Assembly: GCA_002398565.1 (NCBI GenBank)
Contig: DGZP01000039.1
Location: 36,364 to 100,363, forward strand
Origin: Proteiniphilum sp. UBA4977
GTDB taxonomy: Bacteria; Bacteroidota; Bacteroidia; Bacteroidales; Dysgonomonadaceae
Direction: 5' to 3'
Length of the DNA: 64,000 nucleotides
Positions 55,978 to 63,439 of the stretch are shown piece after piece. A model generated the notes under the pieces. It did not search any database. It was not told where the DNA came from and saw only the letters and a list, made by a program, of their open reading frames with translations. Numbering within the stretch: the stretch's first letter is position 1; every line of letters starts with the position of its first letter. The translations under genes and the position numbers were made by a program.

Positions 55978-57268
55978 TAATAACAATATAGAAAGGCTGG
56001 ATAGGTTTTCCCTGGAAGTGGGGAAGAAGCTGCGGGAACACCGGATGGCCGTCGATCCAGGATTGTGGGAGATCCTGTCGGACAGACTTCCTTCTCGCAA
56101 CAGACGATTTCCGGCATATTGGGGCTGGTCCGCCGCAGGTGTGGCGATATTACTGCTTGGATTGCTACTTTTTCTGAACCCCTTCACAGACGGGCCTGTC
56201 ATTGAAATGCCACAGCCAATTCCCGATAATGGGCGGAAGACGGAGTTGCAATTCCGCATCCCTGTCGGTAAGGCTGACATTCAAAAAAAAGATATGACCG
56301 AGGCACAGCAGTTGTTTACACAAGAAAGCTCACTTCAAAGACAGAAAATGAGAAAATCCGAAAGCGTGGTTTCCCGCAGGATCTCATCCGGTATGGGGGA
56401 GCTGACTGAAAAAGAACATCTCAGGGCAGAAACTTCACTGGAAGAGGTACCCACACCGGCTGAAGTGGTGGAACAGGACAAGACGTCAAAATCAACGGTT
56501 ACAGAGCCGGACGGGGATTCTGCAGAGTTGTTATCTGCGGAAGATTATCCCGCTCTTCCCGTCCATACAAAAGATTCGAGACTACATTCTTTCTTGTTGG
56601 CTTTGGGTAGCGGCAACAGCCTGCCGGATATCAGTCCCGGAGAATATGACGGAAGTGAATCGTTTTATTACGACAACCCTGTTCCTGGTATTGGTTTTTC
56701 CAATGACGCTGACGCTGGCCGGGGAGAAAAATACAATCTGTTAACGCCAGGTGATTTTACTGAGATAATGCACCATCTTCCGGTTACTATCAGTTTGACA
56801 ACCGACTTTCCGGTCGGAAACAATGTAAGTCTGGAAACCGGATTGTCCTATACCTATCTGTTTTCCCGTTTTCGGCGAAACGACCAGCTGGTATATCGGG
56901 GTACGCTACAACAGCATTATATCGGGGTGCCTTTAAACCTGCGATACCAGATGTGGCAGAACGACTCCTGGACCCTTTATCTGTTGGGTGGTGCTACTGT
57001 GGAAAAGGGAATCCGCTCCATTTACAAGCAGGAAATTGAAGAACAGGGTAATGTAGTGCATCACACCCATGTATATAACCGCATTGCCGGTCTTCAGTTC
57101 TCTGCTCAGGGTGGTGCCGGATTCAGCTACCGGTTACAAAATAATCTGCACTTGTTTGGCGAACCGAGACTGCTCTATTATTTCAGGAACAATCAGCCAA
57201 TGAGTGCCCGCACGGAGAACCCGCTGATATTCGGGCTGAATATAGGAGTCAGGATACAATTCAAATAA
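55964..57268 (+). CDS. Membrane-anchored protein with C-terminal beta-barrel-like domain; probable anti-sigma partner
   Basis: 434 aa. A cytoplasmic N-terminus of about 45 residues (VGKKLREHRMAVDPGLWEILSDRL) precedes one membrane helix (WGWSAAGVAILLLGLLLFLNPF, about 47-70). A long low-complexity, Ser/Glu-rich linker follows (about 75-260), and a C-terminal domain of amphipathic strands resembles outer-membrane porin-type proteins (VTISLTTDFPVGNNVSLETGLSYTYLFSRF, GVPLNLRYQMWQNDSWTLYLLGGATVEKG, FSAQGGAGFSYRLQNNLHLFGEPRLLYYF). Overlap with the sigma gene suggests it holds the sigma factor at the membrane. A helix plus a barrel-like domain in one chain is a recurrent but poorly explained Bacteroidetes design. 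Confidence 0.72.
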   Translation: MQSDDNNNIERLDRFSLEVGKKLREHRMAVDPGLWEILSDRLPSRNRRFPAYWGWSAAGVAILLLGLLLFLNPFTDGPVIEMPQPIPDNGRKTELQFRIPVGKADIQKKDMTEAQQLFTQESSLQRQKMRKSESVVSRRISSGMGELTEKEHLRAETSLEEVPTPAEVVEQDKTSKSTVTEPDGDSAELLSAEDYPALPVHTKDSRLHSFLLALGSGNSLPDISPGEYDGSESFYYDNPVPGIGFSNDADAGRGEKYNLLTPGDFTEIMHHLPVTISLTTDFPVGNNVSLETGLSYTYLFSRFRRNDQLVYRGTLQQHYIGVPLNLRYQMWQNDSWTLYLLGGATVEKGIRSIYKQEIEEQGNVVHHTHVYNRIAGLQFSAQGGAGFSYRLQNNLHLFGEPRLLYYFRNNQPMSARTENPLIFGLNIGVRIQFK

Positions 57269-57278
57269 CTAAATCTAT

Positions 57279-58562
57279 ATGGGTATGCAAAAGTTGACTT
57301 ATTTATTTTTTATTGCCGGATTGTTACTTTTTACCGGATGCAAGGACTATGTGGATGAGTACGTTACCTATACCATCAACGAGCCGGTTTTTATGCCCGT
57401 GAACGAGTTTAGAAGTGCCGTTGCTGTGGAGCAGCCTCAGCCCATCGTAAAACAGGGGAAGATTCTGTTTTTTAACGGTTATCTCTACATTTCTCAGCCG
57501 GAGAAGGGTATTCATGTGATTGACAACCGGAATCCGTCGAGTCCTCGCAATGTGGCGTTTATCGATTTGTTGGGAAATGCCGACATGCAGGTGCGCAACA
57601 ATATTCTCTATGCCGATTCTTATATAGATCTGGTTTGGTTCGATATCAGCGATCCCGCCAAGCCTGTATATAAAGGTCGAAAAGAAGAAGTGTTCCCACA
57701 AGCTTTCCCTCCGACGGAGAATGGATTCAGCATTGATTACGAAAAATCGATGGACAGAAACAATGGTATTGTTGTGGGTTGGAAGAAGGTGGAGAAAAGA
57801 GAACTGGTACGCTACTATAAACCACGCTGGTGGGGATGGGGTGGTCTGCAAAATGATGGGGCCATGTATGCTTCCGTGGGTGAAAAGGCGGGTGCCGGTA
57901 CAGGTATTGCCGGTTCCATGTCGCGTTTTGCCATCTATAAAGACAACCTCTATACTGTGATGAACAATATGCTTGGTATCTTCGACCTCACCGGCGGGTC
58001 ACCGGTGAAAGTGGGGAATGATTACGATATCGGCTTCAATGTAGAGACTATCTTCAGCTATAAGAACTGTATGTTTATGGGCACGCCCACGGGCATGATC
58101 ATTTACTCCATGGAAGACCCTTTAAAGCCGGAACGCCAGTCTATGATAAGTCACGTGTTCGGTTGCGATCCGGTTGTGGTGGAAAATGATATCGCTTATG
58201 TGACGGTTCGTTCGGGTACATTTTGCGGACAAGATGCCAACGAGCTGATTATCGTGGATGTGAGTGACGTGAAACGACCCAAGCATATTGTCACATATAA
58301 TATGAAAAGTCCGAAAGGACTGGGCATTGATGAGGAGACGTTGTTTGTCTGCGACGATGGATTGCGTATTTTTAACACCAAAGACCCGCGCACCATTATG
58401 CATCCGGACAATATTCTTGCCCATTTCAAGGATATGGACGGCTTCGATGTGATTCCCTTCAACAATGTATTGATGATGATAGCCGCCGATGGTATCTATC
58501 AATATGATTATACCGATCTTCAACACATCAAACAATTGAGTCGTTTGCCTATCGGCAAATAA
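57279..58562 (+). CDS. LVIVD-repeat lipoprotein
   Basis: 427-aa lipoprotein (Cys in LLFTGCKDY). Beta-propeller-like LVIVD repeats: NGYLYISQPEKGIHVIDNRNPSSPRNVAFIDL, NNILYADSYIDLVWFDISDPAKPVYKG, NDIAYVTVRSGTFCGQDANELIIVDVSDVKRPKHIVTY and ETLFVCDDGLRIFNTKDPR. The repeats are common in surface proteins of Bacteroidetes; binding partners are unknown. It follows the probable anti-sigma gene by 10 bp and is likely in one operon with it, perhaps the target or sensor of that pathway. Confidence 0.83.
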   Translation: MGMQKLTYLFFIAGLLLFTGCKDYVDEYVTYTINEPVFMPVNEFRSAVAVEQPQPIVKQGKILFFNGYLYISQPEKGIHVIDNRNPSSPRNVAFIDLLGNADMQVRNNILYADSYIDLVWFDISDPAKPVYKGRKEEVFPQAFPPTENGFSIDYEKSMDRNNGIVVGWKKVEKRELVRYYKPRWWGWGGLQNDGAMYASVGEKAGAGTGIAGSMSRFAIYKDNLYTVMNNMLGIFDLTGGSPVKVGNDYDIGFNVETIFSYKNCMFMGTPTGMIIYSMEDPLKPERQSMISHVFGCDPVVVENDIAYVTVRSGTFCGQDANELIIVDVSDVKRPKHIVTYNMKSPKGLGIDEETLFVCDDGLRIFNTKDPRTIMHPDNILAHFKDMDGFDVIPFNNVLMMIAADGIYQYDYTDLQHIKQLSRLPIGK

Positions 58563-58588
58563 AACTTCCCTGTTGGCTCAATTGTCTG

Positions 58589-58614
58589 CTGCCGCCGAAG
58601 AAATCCGGCGGCAG
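58589..58614. terminator. Bidirectional terminator between convergent genes
   Basis: CTGCCGCCG (58589-58597) pairs exactly with CGGCGGCAG (58606-58614) around an 8-nt loop. It sits between the LVIVD gene (stop at 58562) and the methyltransferase gene (stop at 58651). T-runs are weak on both sides. Confidence 0.65.
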
Positions 58615-58650
58615 TCTTGTTTAATCTGTAAGAAGGCTTAATTTCATTTT

Positions 58651-59418
58651 TTATTCTTCAGTACCTTTTTGCATGGGTACAAAGATAAAATCTCCATGTT
58701 CAGACTCACTGAACTTCTCCTCGCTTACGCGTTTGATCACGGTCATCTTCTGTCCCATCCTTCCACCCAGGGGGAGTACCATCCATCCACCCACACGCAG
58801 TTGTCTTAATAACTTCTCCGGAACCATATCGGGTGCTGCAGTCAGCAGAATTTTATCGAAAGGGGCTTCTTCCGCTAATCCTTCGTAACCATCCCCAAAA
58901 AAGAGATGGGGTTGATATCCCAGTCTGCCGAGTGTCTCCTTTGCGGTAAGATACAGCTCCTTGTAACGCTCAATGCTGTATACATCGGCGCCCATTTCAC
59001 AAAGGATTGCGGCCTGATAGCCGCTTCCCGTGCCTATCTCCAACACTTTCTCGCCCGGCTTCAGCTTCAAAAGTTCCGACTGATAGGCCACGGTGTATGG
59101 CTGGGAGATGGTCTGCCCCTTTTCAATCGGCAACGGCTTATCAAGATAGGCATATTCCCTTAAACTCTCGTCAATAAACAAATGTCTGGGAACTTTCCCT
59201 ATAGCCGCCAACACCCTTTCGTCCCTGATCCCCTTTCGTCTCAGGTCCCTGGCGAGGTTTTCGGCTTCCCGGTGATTGTTTTGGAATGTGTCGGACATAG
59301 CGGAGTCAGATTTGTCACTTTGCCTTTTTGTTGCGTTCGATGCACAGGCGACGGATCCGGCGCAACATAAGACAATAATGAATAGTGGAAGACAACGTCT
59401 TATTCTTCTTGTTCTCAT
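58651..59418 (-). CDS. pcm: Exported protein-L-isoaspartate O-methyltransferase
   Basis: About 255 aa. The enzyme transfers a methyl group from SAM to isoaspartyl residues in damaged proteins, starting their repair. The PCMT core is complete: VPRHLFIDESLREYAYLDKPLPIEKGQTISQPYTVA, SAM motif VLEIGTGSGYQAAILCEMG, and FDKILLTAAPDMVPEKLLRQLRVGGWMVLPLGG. Unusually, an N-terminal lipoprotein-type signal precedes it (LPLFIIVLCCAGSVACASN). ATG 59418 starts this signal. SAM supply outside the cytoplasm is not obvious, so the signal or the enzyme's location deserves a check. A TATCTTTG box on the minus strand (59445-59452) lies upstream. Confidence 0.88.
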   Translation of the reverse strand: MRTRRIRRCLPLFIIVLCCAGSVACASNATKRQSDKSDSAMSDTFQNNHREAENLARDLRRKGIRDERVLAAIGKVPRHLFIDESLREYAYLDKPLPIEKGQTISQPYTVAYQSELLKLKPGEKVLEIGTGSGYQAAILCEMGADVYSIERYKELYLTAKETLGRLGYQPHLFFGDGYEGLAEEAPFDKILLTAAPDMVPEKLLRQLRVGGWMVLPLGGRMGQKMTVIKRVSEEKFSESEHGDFIFVPMQKGTEE

Positions 59419-59486
59419 ATTGTCGAAATATGAATTTGAGTAATCAAAGATAATGATTTTCTGTTTCTTATATAAATACTTTTTTT

Positions 59487-59522
59487 CTTTTGTCCGCAAT
59501 TGAGCGAAAAATTGTATATTTC
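59487..59522 (+). promoter_or_regulatory. Possible promoter of the NlpC/P60-epimerase pair
   Basis: A TTTTG ending at 59492 and TATATTTC (59515-59522; one mismatch to TAnnTTTG) stand 22 bp apart, 28 bp before the start codon at 59550. Confidence 0.4.
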
Positions 59523-59549
59523 GCCCAGTTATTAGATCGGACAGGAAGC

Positions 59550-60734
59550 ATGGGAAAAGCAACAGGTATATTTTTCTTATGGGTCTTTTCAACGTTACAT
59601 TGTCATGCTATGGCACAGGAAGGAGATATGCAGCAGATTATTGAAGCAGTACAGGAAAAATATGCGCCGGACAGCAGAGTGGAGCTCTTCCGGATTGTGG
59701 CTACACAACAACAGGATACCCTCCTGCTTGAGGGAGAAACTACCAGCGAACCCGCCTATCTGGAGCTGATATTGCAGTCAAAAAAAGTATCCGCAAAAGT
59801 GAGCGACAACATTCGCCTGTTGCCGGATAAAAAGCTGGGCGACGAAACAGGGGGAGTAATCTATAATTCCGTGGGTACCCTTCGGGCCGAACCCAGGTAC
59901 GGCTCGGAACTCGTTTCTCAGGCCCTGTTGGGCATGCCGGTGAAGATATTGGAAAAGAAAGACGGATGGCTGCGCATTCAGACTCCCGACAGGTATATCG
60001 GCTGGATCAATGGTTCGGTAAAAACCATGACCAGAAAGAGTTTGCAGGAATACCTGCAGAAGCCGAAGATAATAATTACTTCTGTGTGTGGGCAATCCTT
60101 TGAAAGCCAGGATGCCGCTTCTTTTCCCGTCTCCGACCTGGTGGCCGGCGATATGTTGACGGTAAGGTCGGAGAAGGAGAGGTTTTATGAGGTGGTTTAC
60201 CCCGACGGGCGCGCGGCATACGTGAAAAAAACGGATGCTGTTGAAGTGTCAGACTGGCTGAGAGATGTCACGATGAGTGGAGAAAGTGTGGTAAATACTG
60301 CACTCCGGTTTAAGGGTATACCCTATCTCTGGGGAGGTACGTCTTCCAAGGGGCTCGACTGCAGCGGCTTTACCAAATTGGTTTATTTTCTGCACGGGTT
60401 GATCCTGGCGCGCGATGCCTCCCAACAGGTGTTGTATGGCAAGCTTATTGACGAGGCGGGCAATTTTGGCGAAGCTTTGCCGGGAGACCTGCTGTTTTTT
60501 GGTTCGAAAGCATCTTCCGAAAATTCAAAAGAAAAGGTTGTTCACGTAGGAATATATATTGGCGATAAACGATTCATTCACGCATCGGATTATGTCCGAA
60601 TAAACAGCTTTGACCCCTCCGATCCGTTATATGACGAGTTCAATGCAAATCGTTACCTCCGCACCCGAAGAGTCATTGGAGAAGTTGACCGTGAAGGCAT
60701 TGAAGAGATTTTTTTAAACAGTTTTTATCAATAA
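59550..60734 (+). CDS. NlpC/P60 murein-peptide endopeptidase with SH3-like domains
   Basis: About 394 aa, exported (signal peptide ending near CHAMAQEG). SH3b-like domains lie at about 95-170 (GVIYNSVGTLRAEPRYGSELVSQALLGMPVKILEKKDGWLRIQT) and 180-245. The C-terminal NlpC/P60 domain has catalytic Cys271 in KGLDCSGFTKLVYF, His332 in VVHVGIYIGD and His344 in RFIHASDYV. This family in Bacteroides cleaves the gamma-D-glutamyl-diaminopimelate bond of murein peptides. The dipeptide epimerase encoded 15 bp later acts on the product, so the two form a recycling pair. ATG 59550 starts the signal peptide. Confidence 0.92.
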   Translation: MGKATGIFFLWVFSTLHCHAMAQEGDMQQIIEAVQEKYAPDSRVELFRIVATQQQDTLLLEGETTSEPAYLELILQSKKVSAKVSDNIRLLPDKKLGDETGGVIYNSVGTLRAEPRYGSELVSQALLGMPVKILEKKDGWLRIQTPDRYIGWINGSVKTMTRKSLQEYLQKPKIIITSVCGQSFESQDAASFPVSDLVAGDMLTVRSEKERFYEVVYPDGRAAYVKKTDAVEVSDWLRDVTMSGESVVNTALRFKGIPYLWGGTSSKGLDCSGFTKLVYFLHGLILARDASQQVLYGKLIDEAGNFGEALPGDLLFFGSKASSENSKEKVVHVGIYIGDKRFIHASDYVRINSFDPSDPLYDEFNANRYLRTRRVIGEVDREGIEEIFLNSFYQ

Positions 60735-60749
60735 CAGAGACAAACGCAG

Positions 60750-61913
60750 ATGAAGCAAAGCCGCCGTCAATTTCTTAAAAGATCCACAGTTGCGGCTGTA
60801 GCATTTGCAGCTCCTTCGCTTATTTTGAACGCTACTTTCCAAAAACAGACAAAATTATCCGCCAAAATGAAACTCTCCTGGACACCCTACGACCTGCAGC
60901 TCACCCATACCTTCACCATTTCCGGCTTTTCACGCACGACCACTCCCGTGGTTCTCACCAGAATTGAGTGCGACGGGCTGGTGGGATACGGAGAGGCATC
61001 ACTGCCCCCTTATCTGGGGGAATCACAGGCTTCGGTGATTGAATTTCTAAAAAAGACAGATCTGTCCGGATTCTCAGACCCCACGCATCTGGAAGAGATT
61101 ATGACGTATGTGGATGCAATAGCTCCCGCGAACACTGCCGCCAAGGCCTCCGTGGATATTGCCCTGCACGATTTGGCAGGAAAGATGATTGGTGCTCCCT
61201 GGCATAAGATGTATGGGCTGAATAAAATGAATGTGCCCGACACCACCTTCACCATTGGGATCGACAGAGATGAGGTGGTGCGTGAAAAAACACGCGAAGC
61301 GTTGGGGCGTTTCAACATATTGAAAGTAAAAGTGGGAGGGCCGGATGATAAGCGGATGATTGAAGCTATCCGCTCCGTAACCGATCTGCCACTGGCGGTA
61401 GACGCCAACCAGGGATGGAAAGAGCGCAGTGAGGCGCTGGACATGATCTTCTGGATGAGAGAACGAGGGGTGGTGATGGTGGAGCAGCCCATGCCTAAGT
61501 CCGATTTAGACAGTATTGCCCGGCTGACGGAGGAAAGCCCGCTCCCCATCTTTGCCGATGAGTCTGTACAACGGCTCGCCGATGTGGAGCGGCTAAAAGG
61601 TGTCTTCTCCGGCATCAACATCAAATTAATGAAGTGCACCGGTATGCACGAAGCGTGGAAGATGCGCACCCTGGCACAAGCGCTGGGGATGAAGGTGATG
61701 ATGGGCTGTATGACGGAGACCTCCTGCGCCATATCGGCTGCAGCGCAGCTTTACGCGGGCATGGACTTTGCCGATCTCGACGGTGCGCTGTTGATAGGAA
61801 ACGATTGCTTCGACGGTGCAAAGCTTGAAAACGGAAAAATGATCGCTACCGACTTGCCCGGAATCGGTGTGCTTCCCATTTTTACGTTACCAGCTCCTCA
61901 AAGAGGCGGTTGA
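60750..61913 (+). CDS. Dipeptide epimerase (L-Ala-D/L-Glu epimerase type), enolase superfamily
   Basis: 387 aa. Interconverts the stereochemistry at the second residue of L-Ala-D-Glu and related dipeptides, letting murein peptides enter normal metabolism. Enolase-superfamily residues: Lys192 and Lys194 (ILKVKVGG), metal ligands Asp218 (VDANQGW), Glu245 (MVEQPMPKS) and Asp270 (FADESV), and Lys292 (NIKLMKC). The N-terminus MKQSRRQFLKRSTVAAVAFAA looks like a twin-arginine signal (RRQFLK), implying an exported enzyme next to a periplasmic peptidase. It overlaps the end of the convergent DUF3037 gene by 32 bp. Exact dipeptide specificity is inferred from the neighbour. Confidence 0.92.
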   Translation: MKQSRRQFLKRSTVAAVAFAAPSLILNATFQKQTKLSAKMKLSWTPYDLQLTHTFTISGFSRTTTPVVLTRIECDGLVGYGEASLPPYLGESQASVIEFLKKTDLSGFSDPTHLEEIMTYVDAIAPANTAAKASVDIALHDLAGKMIGAPWHKMYGLNKMNVPDTTFTIGIDRDEVVREKTREALGRFNILKVKVGGPDDKRMIEAIRSVTDLPLAVDANQGWKERSEALDMIFWMRERGVVMVEQPMPKSDLDSIARLTEESPLPIFADESVQRLADVERLKGVFSGINIKLMKCTGMHEAWKMRTLAQALGMKVMMGCMTETSCAISAAAQLYAGMDFADLDGALLIGNDCFDGAKLENGKMIATDLPGIGVLPIFTLPAPQRGG

Positions 61914-62265
61914 AGGTGGCATCCAGGTCAGTCGTTTTCCCCGGATGAGTGGGGGAGGCCTGCAGGATGGAACTACGCGTGGCCGTCAGCCAGCGGAACC
62001 GTTCGGGAATATCCAGTTGCGCAATGGGGCCGCACTTCGGATTGCCCTGCGCAATCTGTTTATGTGCTTCAAGATTTTCAATCACATCTTCGTATGCCGC
62101 TTCCGAATGCATCAGCCTGAATTTTTCGGGGCAGAGGTGGTATTCAAAACGAATATAACAATCTCTCTTACAGAAAACAATAAGACCTACATTAAAAAAC
62201 TCTTCCCGCTCAATCCTCGGTACCAGTCGAATCACAGCGTAATGGTACAGTTTATCCTCTTGCAT
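61882..62265 (-). CDS. DUF3037 family protein
   Basis: 127-aa cytoplasmic protein of unknown function. The start DKLYHYAVIRLVPRIEREEFFNVGLIVFC is the conserved family signature. It is translated together with the HipA-like kinase just upstream (the two overlap by 14 bp), a pairing seen in many bacteria. It overlaps the end of the convergent epimerase gene by 32 bp. A role linked to the kinase is likely but unknown. Confidence 0.82.
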   Translation of the reverse strand: MQEDKLYHYAVIRLVPRIEREEFFNVGLIVFCKRDCYIRFEYHLCPEKFRLMHSEAAYEDVIENLEAHKQIAQGNPKCGPIAQLDIPERFRWLTATRSSILQASPTHPGKTTDLDATFNRLFEELVT

Positions 62266-63034
62266 TTTTGGCGGTATTTAGAAAGTTTTGGGAATGCTGC
62301 AGTCGTGTTTTTAAAAAGTTGCGATAGGTCTTCCGGATCTCACCGGGAGTCTCCTGTGTATGGTTCCACGTCAGCCAGTTGTCGGGGATGAGTGAGACGA
62401 TCTTCTCCAGCAGATCATCCGAAAGGATATCATGTGCAAAATCGTTTGCCTCGTCGAGCATCGTTGCCTGGGGTAGCAATACATGATCTTGTATGTGGGG
62501 AAACGGGTTGAGGGCATGTCGTTCGAAATCGTTCCAGGAGTGATGGAAATAAAACGAAGCGCCGTTGTCGATGATCCACAACTCACGGTGCCACCACAAC
62601 AGGTTGGTGTTGTTGAAGGTGCGGTCGATATTGGTGGTGAACGCATCGAGCCAGACAATCTTTGATGCCAGAAAAGGATCGATCTCCACGGAGGGATCGT
62701 AGGCAATTGCTCCCGACAGGTAATGCAGCCCCAGGTTCAACCCTTCGCTTCCTTTGAGCAGGTCCTGGATCTCCTCATTCCCTTCGCTCCGGCCAAAGTC
62801 ATCGTCAAGCGTGGCAAAAACCAGTTCGGGGATATGTAAACCCAGTACAGATGCAATCCTTCCGCCCAGCAGTTCCGATACCAGCATCTTTGTGCCATGG
62901 CCCGCACCCCGGAACTTCAATACATACTTGAATCCGTCGTCGGCTTCAGCCAAAGCCGGCAGTGAGCCGCCTTCTCGTAAAGGCAGGATATACCGCATCA
63001 CCTTCACGGTACGCAAAGAAAGATCTTTTTCCAT
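62252..63034 (-). CDS. HipA-like kinase family protein
   Basis: About 260-aa protein of the HipA-like kinase group. REGGSLPALAEADDGFKYVLKFRGAGHGTK carries the ATP-binding region with the conserved Lys. WLDAFTTNIDRTFNNTNLLWW holds the catalytic-loop Asp/Asn, and LWIIDNGASFYFHH the metal-binding DNG. It is not the toxin HipA itself: no HipB-like antitoxin is present, and the partner is DUF3037. I start at ATG 63034, which opens the family's usual LRTVKVMRYILPLREGG region; the promoter box ends only a few bases before it (separate entry), so the message may be leaderless. A later ATG (62998) is an alternative. Confidence 0.82.
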   Translation of the reverse strand: MEKDLSLRTVKVMRYILPLREGGSLPALAEADDGFKYVLKFRGAGHGTKMLVSELLGGRIASVLGLHIPELVFATLDDDFGRSEGNEEIQDLLKGSEGLNLGLHYLSGAIAYDPSVEIDPFLASKIVWLDAFTTNIDRTFNNTNLLWWHRELWIIDNGASFYFHHSWNDFERHALNPFPHIQDHVLLPQATMLDEANDFAHDILSDDLLEKIVSLIPDNWLTWNHTQETPGEIRKTYRNFLKTRLQHSQNFLNTAKNARG

Positions 63035-63039
63035 TTTGG

Positions 63040-63071
63040 CAAATGTACGCGAAAATAAAAGTATTTCCAAA
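63040..63071 (-). promoter_or_regulatory. Consensus promoter abutting the HipA-like kinase start
   Basis: On the minus strand TTTG (63068-63071) and TACATTTG (63040-63047) are separated by exactly 20 bp, a full match to the Bacteroidetes -33/-7 pattern. Transcription should begin at or within a few bases of the ATG at 63034. Confidence 0.65.
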
Positions 63072-63095
63072 TGCATAAAAATAAAATTCAAGATC

Positions 63096-63389
63096 GCGTC
63101 AGTCCCCTTTGACGACCCCGCGAAGTCCACCCTCTCGGCCTTCTACCACGACGACCGGGGCCGGGTTATACAGGTATGCTCCTCCAACCAGCCCTACAGG
63201 TACAATGGCAAGGAGCTGGACAGATTCCAAAACCTGGACAAGTACGACTACGGCGCAAGACACTATGACGCCGTTCTCGGCAGGTGGTTGACCGTGGATC
63301 CCCTGGCGGAGAAGTACTACTCCGTATCTCCGTATGCGTATGTGGACAATAAACCGGTTAATGCTATAGGCCCGGATAAATGGCTTTAA
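63096..63389 (+). pseudogene. C-terminal fragment of an RHS-repeat protein
   Basis: The frame reads FDDPAKSTLSAFYHDDRGRVIQV, YRYNGKELDRFQNLDKYDYGARHYDAVLGRWLTVDPLAEKYYSVSPYAYVDNKPVNAIGPD, the conserved RHS core (GARxYDxxxGRW...DP...SPYxY), then stops. No upstream RHS repeats or start codon in frame precede it, and its left end meets the promoter of the HipA-like gene on the other strand. It is a displaced remnant, as often found beside transposons. Confidence 0.82.
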
Positions 63390-63439
63390 CAGTTTCGCCT
63401 CTGTGTGATGCAGGAATAAAGTCGTATTGACAAATTAAT

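Noticed and set aside
62252..63130. HipA-like kinase paired as a toxin-antitoxin system
   Set aside because: No HipB-like DNA-binding antitoxin is encoded; the partner is DUF3037, which is a different and common pairing.
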